From: Pseudomonadota bacterium | GTDB taxonomy: Bacteria; Pseudomonadota; Gammaproteobacteria; Steroidobacterales; Steroidobacteraceae | NCBI GenBank assembly: GCA_016703895.1 | Contig: JADJBE010000010.1 | Span: 1-64,000 of the forward strand | DNA: 64,000 bases | Direction of reading: 5' to 3' | Part shown: piece by piece, positions 37,083 through 46,179 of the stretch | How the letters are laid out: each line of letters opens with the position of its first letter | Numbering within the stretch: the first letter of the stretch is position 1 | Translations under genes and position numbers: made by a program | Notes under the pieces: model-generated | Seen by the model: only the letters and a program-made list of their open reading frames with translations | The model's database searches: none | What the model was told of the DNA's origin: nothing

Positions 37083-37098
37083 GCTAGACCGGTCTAGC
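37083..37098. repeat. 16-bp perfect palindrome over the rpsB stop codon
   Basis: GCTAGACCGGTCTAGC is a perfect palindrome that includes the rpsB TAG stop (37096-37094). As RNA it can form a GCTAGA/TCTAGC stem with a CCGG loop. There is no T-run, so a classical terminator is unlikely; it could be an mRNA-processing or attenuation element between rpsB and tsf, where E. coli also has partial termination. Confidence 0.8.
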
Positions 37099-38104
37099 CG
37101 CGGCCGCGAGGTGCTCCAACGCCACGGCGAGCACCGCCGCCCGGCGTAACGCGCGGCCGTGAATCACTGCGAATAGTCTTGCTGTCGTCCACGGCAACGT
37201 CGACCTCTGCACCACCGTCCTCCGCAATCTCGCCAACTACCGCGACATCTGCCGCAACGCTGGCGACCGCTGGACGACCGCGGGGCGCTGGTGCGGCTCG
37301 ACGGCCGCCGCGGGCGGGAGCTGACGAACGCTGCGGCCGGCCACCACGAGCACTCTTCTTGCGCGGGTTGCCTTCTTCGTCGAGTTCGACAAAGTCGTCC
37401 TCGCCGACCGCCATGGACGGCGACTGGGCCCGGCCTTCGAGCACGCTGTCGGCCATGCCACTGGCGTAGAGCTGGATGGCGCGCATGGCGTCGTCATTGC
37501 CCGGAATCACGTAGTCGACATCATCCGGCGAGCAGTTGCTATCAACTACGGCAACGACGGGAATACCCAAGGTCTTGGCTTCGTGGATCGCGATCTTCTC
37601 GTGACCCACGTCTATGACGAACAACACGTCGGGCAACGACTCCATGTGCTTGATGCCACCCAAGCTGCGCTCTTTCTTATCCATCTCGCGCTTGAGCATG
37701 GTCGCTTCTTTCTTGCCGCGCTTCCCGAGCGTGCCGTTTTCGGCCATCTCGGTGAGCTCAGCGAGTCGCTTGATCGAGGCGCGGATGGTCTTGAAATTGG
37801 TCAGCATGCCGCCGAGCCAGCGCTGGTTGACGTACGGCATCTCGCAGCGGGCGGCTTCCTTTTGCATCGCCTCGCGCGCCGATCGCTTGGTGCCAACGAA
37901 CAGCACCGTGCCGCCATCGCCGACCACGTTGCGAATGAAGCCCGCCGCTTCCGCGTACATCGGCTGCGTCTTCTCGAGATTGATAATATGAATACGGTTG
38001 CGATCGCCGAAGATGTACTGCGCCATCTTCGGGTTCCAGAAGCGGGTCTGGTGTCCGAAATGAACACCCGCTTCCAGCATCTGTCTCATGGAGACACTGG
38101 CCAT
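37094..38104 (-). CDS. rpsB: 30S ribosomal protein S2 with Arg/Gly-rich extension
   Basis: Ribosomal protein S2. The canonical body is complete: SMRQMLEAGVHFGHQTRFWN, GTKRSAREAMQKEA, YVNQRWLGGMLTNFKT, LPDVLFVIDVGHEKIAI and IPVVAVVDSNCSPDDVDYV. The body ends near residue 240 (EDDFVELDEEG); about 95 further residues follow, rich in Arg, Gly, Ala and Pro (ARGGRPQRSSAPARGGRR, later GAPRGRG), with a short acidic patch between. The open frame has no sign of a frameshift before it. ATG 38104 follows a clear AGGAG site. First gene of the leftward super-operon. Confidence 0.96.
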   Translation of the reverse strand: MASVSMRQMLEAGVHFGHQTRFWNPKMAQYIFGDRNRIHIINLEKTQPMYAEAAGFIRNVVGDGGTVLFVGTKRSAREAMQKEAARCEMPYVNQRWLGGMLTNFKTIRASIKRLAELTEMAENGTLGKRGKKEATMLKREMDKKERSLGGIKHMESLPDVLFVIDVGHEKIAIHEAKTLGIPVVAVVDSNCSPDDVDYVIPGNDDAMRAIQLYASGMADSVLEGRAQSPSMAVGEDDFVELDEEGNPRKKSARGGRPQRSSAPARGGRRAAPAPRGRPAVASVAADVAVVGEIAEDGGAEVDVAVDDSKTIRSDSRPRVTPGGGARRGVGAPRGRG

Positions 38105-38289
38105 AAAGAACTCCTGATTGTATGGGTTGGGCCTCCGCGCGATCCGGGTGATGATCCTATGCAACAGCTGGAAAGCCCCGCCAACAATGGCGCGGCCTCA
38201 AGCGATCGACACGGAACACCCCATCACTCGTTCTATCTGGCAAACGGTACAGGACCGTGGCTGCCAGACTGACCGCGCGTGTGGTTTCA

Positions 38290-38316
38290 TTGCCAAAAAA
38301 GGCCGCGCTTTATACC
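38290..38316 (+). promoter_or_regulatory. possible sigma-70 promoter for map
   Basis: TTGCCA (38290-38295, five of six matches to the -35 consensus) and TATACC (38311-38316, TATA core) are spaced by 15 bp, shorter than the ideal 17. It lies about 40 bp before the preferred map start in the spacer between divergent rpsB and map. Weak evidence by sequence alone. Confidence 0.3.
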
Positions 38317-38355
38317 ATGAGACAGTTTCTAAAACAATGCGTTACGCTAGGCTCC

Positions 38356-39141
38356 ATGGACTCCACGGGCGGCATGCACATCACCATCAAGACTTCGGCC
38401 GAGCAGGACCAAATGCGCGCGGCAGGACGGCTGGCCGCCGACGTGCTGGATATGATCGGCGAGCACGTCGTACCCGGGGTGACGACGCTTGAACTTGACC
38501 AGCTGTGCCATGATTTCATCACGCAGGTCCAAAAGGCCGTGCCCGCCAACCTCAATTATCGTGGCTTTCCGAAGACAATCTGCACGTCGGTCAACCATGT
38601 CGTCTGCCACGGCATCCCCAATGACAAGGTGTTGCGCCAGGGCGATATCGTCAATATTGATGTCACCGTGATCCGCGATGGCTTTCATGGCGACACCAGC
38701 CGTATGTACTTCGTCGGCAAACCCAGCGTTGCGGGCCTGCGGCTGACCGAGACTTGTTTCGAGGCCATGTGGTGTGGCATCCGCGCCGTGCGGCCGGGCG
38801 CCCGACTCGGTGACATTGGCCATGCAATTCAGTCATTTGCCGAGCCGCAGAATTACTCGGTCGTCAGGGAGTATTGTGGCCACGGAATCGGCCGTGTCTA
38901 CCATGAAGATCCGCAAGTGCTGCACTACGGCCAGCCCGGCACCGGCATAGAACTCAAGACCGGCATGACATTCACCGTCGAACCGATGATCAATGCGGGC
39001 AAGCGTCAGGTCCGGCTGTTGTCTGACGGGTGGACGGTGGTAACCAAGGATCGCGCACTGTCGGCGCAGTGGGAACACACCATACTGGTGACCGATAATG
39101 GCTATGAAGTGCTAACACTCAGCGCTGCCGACCGTCGTTGA
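38356..39141 (+). CDS. map: methionine aminopeptidase, type I
   Basis: A 261-residue type I methionine aminopeptidase that removes initiator Met from nascent proteins. Metal ligands are in VNIDVTVIRDGFHGDTSRM (two Asp), YCGHGIGRVYHEDPQV (His) and the C-terminal MTFTVEPMINAG (Glu) and SAQWEHTILVT (Glu). The preferred start is ATG 38356 (MDSTGGMHITIKT); ATG 38374 matches shorter family members, and in-frame ATGs further upstream are less likely. Divergent from rpsB, followed by glnD after 12 bp, as in E. coli. Confidence 0.97.
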   Translation: MDSTGGMHITIKTSAEQDQMRAAGRLAADVLDMIGEHVVPGVTTLELDQLCHDFITQVQKAVPANLNYRGFPKTICTSVNHVVCHGIPNDKVLRQGDIVNIDVTVIRDGFHGDTSRMYFVGKPSVAGLRLTETCFEAMWCGIRAVRPGARLGDIGHAIQSFAEPQNYSVVREYCGHGIGRVYHEDPQVLHYGQPGTGIELKTGMTFTVEPMINAGKRQVRLLSDGWTVVTKDRALSAQWEHTILVTDNGYEVLTLSAADRR

Positions 39142-39153
39142 TGCCACGCTGGC

Positions 39154-41871
39154 ATGTCGATCCCGGACTATGAGTTAGAGCCCAACCCCGCCGCGTTGGC
39201 TGTTCGCAAGGCGGACTGGCCGTGGCTGGAGCAGCTACCCCAACGCCTGGCCGCCGCGAACCAATCAAGCGATGCTTATCGTGGCGCGTTGATCGAAGCA
39301 CAGGCGGAACTGGCGCGACGCTTTCATGCGGATGAACCGGTTGAGTCGTTAGTGCGGGCGCGCGCCGAGCTGATCGACGTCGTGCTAGGCGAGGCCTGGC
39401 AAGCGCTGGCCATGAATGCGGGGCAGCCAACCGAGGGAGCCTGGTCGTTGGTCGCAGTTGGCGGCTATGGGCGCGGCGAACTGCACCCCTGTTCAGATGT
39501 CGACTTGCTGCTACTGGTACCGGCGGCACTTGAACCCGCAGACCGTGCCCGCGTCGAGCGGTTCGTCACGTTTCTATGGGACATAAGCCTGGAAGTCGGT
39601 CATAGCGTGCGCACGCCTGCCGAGTGCGCCGAGGAGAGTACCGCCAACGTCGGGGTGATGACGACGCTGATCGAATCCAGAATGCTCGCGGGTGACCAGC
39701 AACTCTTCGAGACCATGCGCACGATGGTCGGACCGAATCGGCTATGGCCGGCGCACGAATTCTTCGAAGCCAAGGTGGCAGAACAAGACGAGCGGCATCT
39801 GCGAGCTAACGACACGGCCTCCAACCTGGAACCGAACGTCAAGACAGGCCCCGGCGGGCTGCGCGACATCCAAACGATCGCCTGGGTCGCGAAGCGCCAT
39901 TTTGGTGCCGACACACTGGACGAGCTGGTCACACACGGCTTCTTGTCAGCCTCAGAACTACGCCGACTCAAACAAGCGCAGGCTTTTCTTTGGAAAGCGC
40001 GCTTCGGTCTGCATACGCTGACTGGACGTCGCGAGGACCGCTTGCTGTTCGATCACCAAGTCAAGCTTGCGCAGACTTTCGGCTACGAGGATGCGTCCTA
40101 CACACTCGCCGTCGAGCAATTCATGCAGCGCTATTACCGCACGGTGATGGACGTGCAATTGCTGAACGAAATGCTGCTGCAATTGTTTCGTGAAGCATTC
40201 CTGACCGCAAGTGAGCCGGCCAGGCCACTCAACCGACATTTCCAGGTGCAGAATGCTTATCTGGACGCCATCGGCGTCGACCTGTTTGCGAAAACGCCTG
40301 CAGCAATCCTTGAACTCTTTCTCGTGCTTGAACAGAATCCGGAGATTCGCGGCGTGCGCGCCTCGACCATTCGCGCGCTCACTAAGTCGCTGTGGCTGAT
40401 CGACGAGGAGTTTCGCCAGAACCCGCGCCACCATCGGCTGTTTCTCGATATTTTGCGCGCTCCCCATGGCGTCACGCACGCCCTACGGAGGATGAATACC
40501 TACGGCGTGTTAGGCCGGTATATTCCGGCATTTGGGCGCATTGTCGGTCGCATGCAATACGATCTGTTCCATGCGTACACCGTCGATGCCCATACATTGT
40601 TCGTGGTGCGCAATCTGCGGCGCTTCGCGCTCGAAAAACATGACGACGAATTGCCACAAATTTCGGCGATCATGCAGCAGCTACCGAAACCGGAGCTCGC
40701 CTATCTCGCCGCCTTGTTTCACGACATTGCCAAGGGGCGCGGCGGAGATCATTCCGAACTCGGCTCAGTCGATGCGGAAGCTTTCTGTCTCGAACAGGGC
40801 CTGTCGCGATACGACGCTCGTTTGGTCGCGTGGCTGGTTCGTAACCATCTCGAGTTGTCGGTCACCTCACAAAAACAGGACATCTCGGATCCGGAGGTGG
40901 TCAACGCGTTCGCGCGGCGCGTCGGCGATGAGACGCACTTAGACTACTTGTATGTCCTAACAGTTGCTGACGTACGCGGCACGAACCCGAAACTGTGGAA
41001 TTCCTGGAAGGCGTCGTTGTTCCACGAAATCTACGAACGGGTCAAGCGTGCCCTGCGGCGCGGACTCGAAAGCCCGATCGACCCGGACGAGTTGTTGCGC
41101 GAAACCCAAGACAGCGCCCGCATGGCGTTACTGGCGAGCGGCAAGATCACCGAGGCTGAAATTCAGCGCGCCTGGTCAAGACTAACGACCCCCTACTTCC
41201 TTCGCCATACCCCTGAGGAAGTGACTACGCATACGCGGCTATTGGCGGATTCAGAGCCAGGAAGTGAGGAACCCATCGTCGCCGTGCAGGCAGAAAGTGA
41301 CCGAGGTACGACGGCGATCACCACCTTCGCGCCCCACCGTTACAACAGCTTTGCGCGTACGACTGCGGTGCTGGATCAGCTTGGCCTCAATATTGTCGAC
41401 GCCCGCATCACCCCGACCGGCGACGGCTTCAGTCTGGACGTCTACCACGTGCTGGAGGAAGACGGCACAGCGATTGCCGATACCGAAAGGCGACAGGAAA
41501 TCGAGCACGCGCTGTGGCGTTCGCTGCAGCGGATCGACGCAATGCCACTGGAAGTCTCACGCCGCTTGCCACGGCAACATCGCATGTTCCGCACTGCGCT
41601 GCAGATCGCGGTGACCGTCGATGAACGCAACGGGCGCACCGTGCTGGAGCTGATTACTGGTGATCGGCCCGGTCTGCTATGTGAGGTCGGCAAAGTACTG
41701 ATGCAGGAAAGGGTGGATCTGCTGGGCGCCAAAATCGTCACAGTCGGCGAGCGCGCCGAGGACGTCTTTTACGTGACCACCATGACTGGCACGCCACTCG
41801 ACTCCGCCGCCGCCAGCCACCTGCAGGAACAGCTACTCGCGGCGCTGGACCAGCGCGTCGTTGCCGCCTGA
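39154..41871 (+). CDS. glnD: bifunctional uridylyltransferase/uridylyl-removing enzyme GlnD
   Basis: A 905-residue nitrogen sensor that uridylylates and deuridylylates PII proteins according to glutamine level. In order: a nucleotidyltransferase domain with VGGYGRGELHPCSDVDLLLL (about residues 107-126), a PII-linker with GGLRDIQTIAWVAKRHFG, an HD hydrolase domain with AALFHDIAKGRGGDHSELG (about residue 520), and two C-terminal ACT domains (YNSFARTTAVLDQLG and DRPGLLCEVGKVLMQERVD). Full length and intact. Followed by dapC 43 bp later. Confidence 0.97.
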   Translation: MSIPDYELEPNPAALAVRKADWPWLEQLPQRLAAANQSSDAYRGALIEAQAELARRFHADEPVESLVRARAELIDVVLGEAWQALAMNAGQPTEGAWSLVAVGGYGRGELHPCSDVDLLLLVPAALEPADRARVERFVTFLWDISLEVGHSVRTPAECAEESTANVGVMTTLIESRMLAGDQQLFETMRTMVGPNRLWPAHEFFEAKVAEQDERHLRANDTASNLEPNVKTGPGGLRDIQTIAWVAKRHFGADTLDELVTHGFLSASELRRLKQAQAFLWKARFGLHTLTGRREDRLLFDHQVKLAQTFGYEDASYTLAVEQFMQRYYRTVMDVQLLNEMLLQLFREAFLTASEPARPLNRHFQVQNAYLDAIGVDLFAKTPAAILELFLVLEQNPEIRGVRASTIRALTKSLWLIDEEFRQNPRHHRLFLDILRAPHGVTHALRRMNTYGVLGRYIPAFGRIVGRMQYDLFHAYTVDAHTLFVVRNLRRFALEKHDDELPQISAIMQQLPKPELAYLAALFHDIAKGRGGDHSELGSVDAEAFCLEQGLSRYDARLVAWLVRNHLELSVTSQKQDISDPEVVNAFARRVGDETHLDYLYVLTVADVRGTNPKLWNSWKASLFHEIYERVKRALRRGLESPIDPDELLRETQDSARMALLASGKITEAEIQRAWSRLTTPYFLRHTPEEVTTHTRLLADSEPGSEEPIVAVQAESDRGTTAITTFAPHRYNSFARTTAVLDQLGLNIVDARITPTGDGFSLDVYHVLEEDGTAIADTERRQEIEHALWRSLQRIDAMPLEVSRRLPRQHRMFRTALQIAVTVDERNGRTVLELITGDRPGLLCEVGKVLMQERVDLLGAKIVTVGERAEDVFYVTTMTGTPLDSAAASHLQEQLLAALDQRVVAA

Positions 41872-41914
41872 TGCGCGCCAACCGTCGAACGTCAATCCCG
41901 AACGTCGAGCGACT

Positions 41915-43132
41915 ATGAATGAGCGCCTGAGAAGATTGCACGCCTACCCGTTCGAGCGGTTGGCGCGCCTGAAGTCTGGCAGCCAACCGCCTGCCAATCT
42001 GCCGCATATTGCCATGTCCATCGGTGAGCCTAAGCACCCGCCGCCATCGTTCGTGGTTGACCTGCTGCGCGCCAATCTCGATCAGCTGGGGAGCTACCCG
42101 GCCACGATTGGCAGTCTCGAGCTTCGTACGGCCTGCGCGGGATGGCTACAGCGACGCTTCGCGCTTGGCTCGAGTTCGGTTGACCCAGCAACCATGGTAT
42201 TGCCCGTCAATGGCACGCGCGAAGCGCTGTTCGCTTTCGTGCAGGCGGTCGTCTCGACGGAATTCGCGAGTTCATCCCCACCTGTCGTCGTGATGCCCAA
42301 TCCGTTCTATCAGATCTACGAGGGTGCCGCCTTGTTAGCCGGTGCCGAGCCTTACTATCTGAACACGACCGCGGCAACGGGTCATTTGCCGGACCTGAGC
42401 AGTGTCCCGATCGACGTCTGGCAGCGTTGCGCCGTGCTGTTTCTCTGCAACCCCGGCAACCCCAGTGGCGCCGTCATGCCGCTCGCCTATCTACGCGAGG
42501 CACTTGCGCTTGCAGAGCGCCATGACTTCATTATCGCAGCCGACGAGTGCTACGCCGAGCTCTATCGCGATGACGGCACGCCGCCCGCATCGCTGTTGCA
42601 GGCCTGTCGTGCCGATGGCAATGATCATTTCCGTCGCGCAGTTGTGTTTCATTCACTCTCGAAACGCTCGAGCGTGCCGGGCCTGCGCTCGGGCTTTGTG
42701 GCGGGTGACGCGCAAGTTCTGGCGTCGTTTCTACTCTACCGAACATACCACGGCTGCGCGATGCCGGTCCCGACCCAGCTGGCCAGCGCGGCAGCCTGGT
42801 CTGACGATGCACATGTCGCGCGCAATCGCGGGCTGTACCGCGACAAATTCGCGGCAGTCCTGCCGATTCTCTCGGCGGTGTTGCCCGTCGAACAGCCCGC
42901 CGGGGGTTTCTATCTCTGGACCGACGTTGGCTGCGACGATGAAGCATTCACGCGCGAGCTGTTTAGAACGCAGAATTTGACTATCCTGCCAGGCAGCTAT
43001 CTGGCCCGCGACACTGCCACCGGCAATCCGGGGCGCAATCGGGTACGGATCTCGCTGGTTGCGACCGTCGAGGAATGCGTGCACGCCGCTGAGCGGATCC
43101 GCGCGTTCATGCAAACCCTGACGAACAACTAA
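41915..43132 (+). CDS. dapC: succinyldiaminopimelate aminotransferase DapC
   Basis: A 405-residue class I/II PLP aminotransferase. N-terminal ISIGEPKHPPP-like motif (MSIGEPKHPPPSFV), FCNPGNPSGA, the Asp/Tyr pair in AADECYAELY and the PLP lysine in SLSKRSSVPGLRSGFVAGD are characteristic of the DapC family; R-x-S near the C-terminus binds the substrate carboxylate. Its place right after glnD matches other Gammaproteobacteria where glnD-dapC(-dapD) serve lysine and peptidoglycan synthesis. ATG 41915 chosen over an upstream frame overlapping glnD. Its stop overlaps that of the convergent flavin oxidase. Confidence 0.92.
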   Translation: MNERLRRLHAYPFERLARLKSGSQPPANLPHIAMSIGEPKHPPPSFVVDLLRANLDQLGSYPATIGSLELRTACAGWLQRRFALGSSSVDPATMVLPVNGTREALFAFVQAVVSTEFASSSPPVVVMPNPFYQIYEGAALLAGAEPYYLNTTAATGHLPDLSSVPIDVWQRCAVLFLCNPGNPSGAVMPLAYLREALALAERHDFIIAADECYAELYRDDGTPPASLLQACRADGNDHFRRAVVFHSLSKRSSVPGLRSGFVAGDAQVLASFLLYRTYHGCAMPVPTQLASAAAWSDDAHVARNRGLYRDKFAAVLPILSAVLPVEQPAGGFYLWTDVGCDDEAFTRELFRTQNLTILPGSYLARDTATGNPGRNRVRISLVATVEECVHAAERIRAFMQTLTNN

Positions 43133-44694
43133 TCAGGCCGCAAACCAAGCGCGCCCGGATTGATCAGACCGTGCGGATCGACGGCCCGCTTGACTGCACT
43201 CAGCAACGCCAGAAAGATCGGGTCGCGATCCTGCAGATAGGGATAGGCTCGGCCGATCTGCAGGTGCGCTGCGCCGGATTGCTTCATCAATTCGATGATC
43301 TCGAGCCGCATGGTCTCCACCAGGGCACGAGCGTCGGGATTGGCGGCTGGCTCACGCCAAGCGGCCAGCATTTGCGCTGGCATTGTCTCGCGGTGCAAGG
43401 CGGGCCACACATCAGGCCAATAGATCACGGGTTCATACAGAAACGCGCTCGCACCACAGCTTGCAAAGACGGTATACACCTTGATACCCAAACGATCACA
43501 GTGGCTGCGGTGGGTGTCGCACCAGGCCCGAAACGCGTTGTGAAAAGCTTCTACTTGCGACGGCGCAAAAATGCCATGCAGCGGCAACAAACGCAGCCCC
43601 TCTGGTCCTAACAACATCGGCGCGGGAAACGGTGTCGCGCGCGTAACAGCCGCCATCGTATTGGCGATCTCCAGACCGTCATCGCCTACCGACTGACGGA
43701 TTGCATCCAGAGCGGTCCGCAACGCGGCGCCATCACGCGCCTCAGTGAGAAAATTAGCCAGGTAGGGACTGCCGGCCAGAAAGCGCTTGCCATGCCATGC
43801 CATTCGCGACATCTGTTTCACCGCCTGCAGTGCACCCGCCTGAGCGCGGCCGGCAGCAAGCCACGCCTTGACCGCCTCTTCAGCGCTCTGATCGCCCGCC
43901 ACAAACCGGGCCAGCGCGCCTTCGAGCCCGAACACTTCGGTCGCGAGCCCCTCACGGGCCACACGACTAACAGCCTGGCGCAACGCCGCGAAATCCGCAA
44001 ACGAAAACGTGAGCCCGTCGCCATGGCCTGGACGCGGCTCCAGCTGCAGCGTCACCGCGGTCTTGACACCGAGCGCGCCGGCGTCACCGGTAAACAAGGC
44101 GGTGAGATCGGGGCCATAGTTTCTAAAGAATGCTGCCTGACCGTCGTGCGCGCTGGCGCTAGTTTCGAGAATCTCACCACTTGCCAACACAAGCTGAAAG
44201 CTTAGCGCGGCCGCGGCCGACGTGCCGTGACGCCCCGAACCAAAGGTCGCAGCCCCCTGCGACATTCCGCCGCCAACGGTCGCCAGCTTGCCTGACATCG
44301 GACCCCAGAACACCGCTCGCAAACCGTGTGGCGCGAGGGCGGTGTCCAAATCCGCCCACGTGCAACCCGCTTCGACCGTAGCATGCAGATCTTCCACCGA
44401 AATACTCAAGACGCGATTGAGGCGACTGAGATCCAAGACAATTGCACGTTCCCGATCGGGTAGGTAGGCATCGGTGTAGGACATGCCGCCACCGCGAACG
44501 AAGATTGCGACATTCGCAGCAGTGGCAGCTCGCACCGCCGTCACGACTTCGTCGACCGTCGTCGGACTGACAACGGCCAGCGGCGTGGTCCCGCACCGAT
44601 AGACATCCTGCGAATACAGTGCGCGCACAGCCAGCGAATCGCGAAACTTCGCGGCGCCCAACGTGGCACGCAGTTGCGCTAACGTATTGCTCAC
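43129..44694 (-). CDS. FAD-linked oxidase, vanillyl-alcohol-oxidase fold
   Basis: A 521-residue flavoprotein of the FAD_binding_4 / FAD-oxidase C-terminal family (glycolate oxidase GlcD, 4-cresol dehydrogenase, vanillyl-alcohol oxidase). The PP-loop IFVRGGGMSYTDAYLP (about residues 62-77) and GKLATVGGGMSQGAATFGSG bind FAD; the end VKRAVDPHGLINPGALGL is typical. The gene starts at GTG 44694, inside a GTGA that overlaps the methyltransferase stop by 4 bp. Chemistry is likely oxidation of an alcohol, hydroxy acid or phenol; the electron acceptor and substrate are not readable. No signal peptide. Confidence 0.85.
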   Translation of the reverse strand: MSNTLAQLRATLGAAKFRDSLAVRALYSQDVYRCGTTPLAVVSPTTVDEVVTAVRAATAANVAIFVRGGGMSYTDAYLPDRERAIVLDLSRLNRVLSISVEDLHATVEAGCTWADLDTALAPHGLRAVFWGPMSGKLATVGGGMSQGAATFGSGRHGTSAAAALSFQLVLASGEILETSASAHDGQAAFFRNYGPDLTALFTGDAGALGVKTAVTLQLEPRPGHGDGLTFSFADFAALRQAVSRVAREGLATEVFGLEGALARFVAGDQSAEEAVKAWLAAGRAQAGALQAVKQMSRMAWHGKRFLAGSPYLANFLTEARDGAALRTALDAIRQSVGDDGLEIANTMAAVTRATPFPAPMLLGPEGLRLLPLHGIFAPSQVEAFHNAFRAWCDTHRSHCDRLGIKVYTVFASCGASAFLYEPVIYWPDVWPALHRETMPAQMLAAWREPAANPDARALVETMRLEIIELMKQSGAAHLQIGRAYPYLQDRDPIFLALLSAVKRAVDPHGLINPGALGLRPD

Positions 44695-45797
44695 TTGATA
44701 GCGGGCTTCTGCGCCTGCGTATGCCATAGAAAGGATGGCATCGCACCAGAATGCAGCACCTCCAGCCCGTTGCGCTGCAATAGCTCCGGCACGTCAGTGG
44801 CGACGAAGGCCGGTGAATAAGGTTCACAGTTGTACTGCGAATCAAAATCCAGCCAGAAGCGATTGCCCGCCGCGAGTGTGTCACTGCCGCTGTTAGCCGC
44901 CGGCGCATCGATAATGGTAAAGGTACCTCCAGGGCGCAAAACCCGTCGGACTTCCGTGACAATCGAATCGAACAACCGAGCTGGAACCTCATGGAAGAGG
45001 ATATACGCCAGCACGACATCGAAGTGCCCGTCCGGGAAACCGGTATCCTCGGCCAGGCCGTGTTTGAAGTGGACTTCCACACCCTGATCCACTGCGCGTT
45101 TGTGAGCGTAGCGCACCAGCGGCAAGCCGACATCGAGACCCCACACCTCGGCAGCGGGGAAACGCTGCTTCAGCGCGGTCGTCCCCTGCCCGATCGAGCA
45201 GCCAACATCGAGCACGCGACGCACCTTGCCATCCGCCGGTGCGCGGACATGCTGCGCGTTGAGTATGTGTAGTTCGTCCTGATCGTTGAATCCTTGGTAG
45301 AAGACTTTTGTGCCATGATGGAACACGTAGCCCGCGAGCGTATCGCCAACATACCCACCAGGTTGCAAATGGATCGGGAACTTGGCGTAGTCAGGCGTGA
45401 CGAATTGCGGATCACAGTGAATGCGCTCCGGGTGCGCGCACTCAGCCGCGTCGAGTTCCGCCTCGTAGCGCGCCGCGTTTGCCAACAGGCTCGAACGAAT
45501 TTTGTCCCAAGCGAGTTGCTGCTGACTACGCATAACGCGTTTCCAGGCGCCCGACAACGGCAAGGGCTCAGCCAAAGCACGCAGCTGGCGCAAGGGCAAG
45601 CGCGCACCATGGTCCGGCAGTTTGGCCGCATCGGCGCGCGCTACTAACTGCTGCGACAGCCGTGGGAACATCTCCCCAATTGCGAAGTTGCGCACCGTCT
45701 CGTAGAAGGCCAGCTGACTCTCATCCTCGAGCGTCGGTGTGCGCGGCAAAACACCCTGCATGCAGCGGTCGATTGATCTTGAAACGGGAGTATTCAC
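44691..45797 (-). CDS. class I SAM-dependent methyltransferase
   Basis: A 368-residue protein with an N-terminal helical region (about 1-165) of unknown role and a Rossmann methyltransferase domain: motif I RRVLDVGCSIGQGTTALK (about residues 196-213), the acidic strand-2 end VWGLDVG, motif II DVVLAYILFHEVP and the RVLRPGGTFTIIDAPA segment. GTG start at 45797, 8 bp after the small upstream gene. Tight coupling to the flavin oxidase suggests a joint pathway, perhaps O- or N-methylation of the oxidase substrate or product. Target unknown. Confidence 0.85.
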   Translation of the reverse strand: MNTPVSRSIDRCMQGVLPRTPTLEDESQLAFYETVRNFAIGEMFPRLSQQLVARADAAKLPDHGARLPLRQLRALAEPLPLSGAWKRVMRSQQQLAWDKIRSSLLANAARYEAELDAAECAHPERIHCDPQFVTPDYAKFPIHLQPGGYVGDTLAGYVFHHGTKVFYQGFNDQDELHILNAQHVRAPADGKVRRVLDVGCSIGQGTTALKQRFPAAEVWGLDVGLPLVRYAHKRAVDQGVEVHFKHGLAEDTGFPDGHFDVVLAYILFHEVPARLFDSIVTEVRRVLRPGGTFTIIDAPAANSGSDTLAAGNRFWLDFDSQYNCEPYSPAFVATDVPELLQRNGLEVLHSGAMPSFLWHTQAQKPAIK

Positions 45798-45805
45798 TGT
45801 GAGTC

Positions 45806-46126
45806 CTACTGAAGCTTGTTTAGCGCGCCGTACAAACGCTGCACGAAAGCAATTCGATCCGCGTCGCGACTCGGTTGCTCCGCCTCATTGAATCGGTGCA
45901 GCTCAATGGCATCGGCCGCGAGAACACCCTGTTCAACCAGAATAGCTTCGAGTGTGCGGCGTCGATCCCGTTCCGCATATAACTCGGCGCCGAGCGACAG
46001 CGCCACGTCCACGAGGCGATCCATCAGTGGATGCGGCAGAAATGCCGGCTCATCCCTATCGGGAGGCATGTCGATCGGGCTTTTTGGAACCACACCGTCC
46101 ACGTCCTGCTGCATCGTTGTTCCCAT
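45806..46126 (-). CDS. hypothetical small helical protein in the oxidase operon
   Basis: A 106-residue soluble protein that I do not recognise. ATG 46126 is preferred because a strong GGAGGG site stands 9 nt upstream; an in-frame GTG at 46147 is less convincing. The N-terminus (GTTMQQDVDGVVPKSPIDMP) looks disordered; the rest is predicted mostly helical by eye, with a charged, amphipathic centre (DVALSLGAELYAERDRRR) and a C-terminal helix ending VQRLYGALNKLQ. It could be a subunit or activator of the methyltransferase or oxidase immediately downstream (8 bp). Confidence 0.65.
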   Translation of the reverse strand: MGTTMQQDVDGVVPKSPIDMPPDRDEPAFLPHPLMDRLVDVALSLGAELYAERDRRRTLEAILVEQGVLAADAIELHRFNEAEQPSRDADRIAFVQRLYGALNKLQ

Positions 46127-46179
46127 CTGTTGTCCCTCCACGCCCACGGCGTTCGTTCCCGATAAGCTGTCGCCAGGCC

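Noticed and set aside
43171..43611. Plus-strand frame opposite the FAD oxidase C-terminus
   Set aside because: Shadow of the flavoprotein gene; no start signal and no similarity I recognise.
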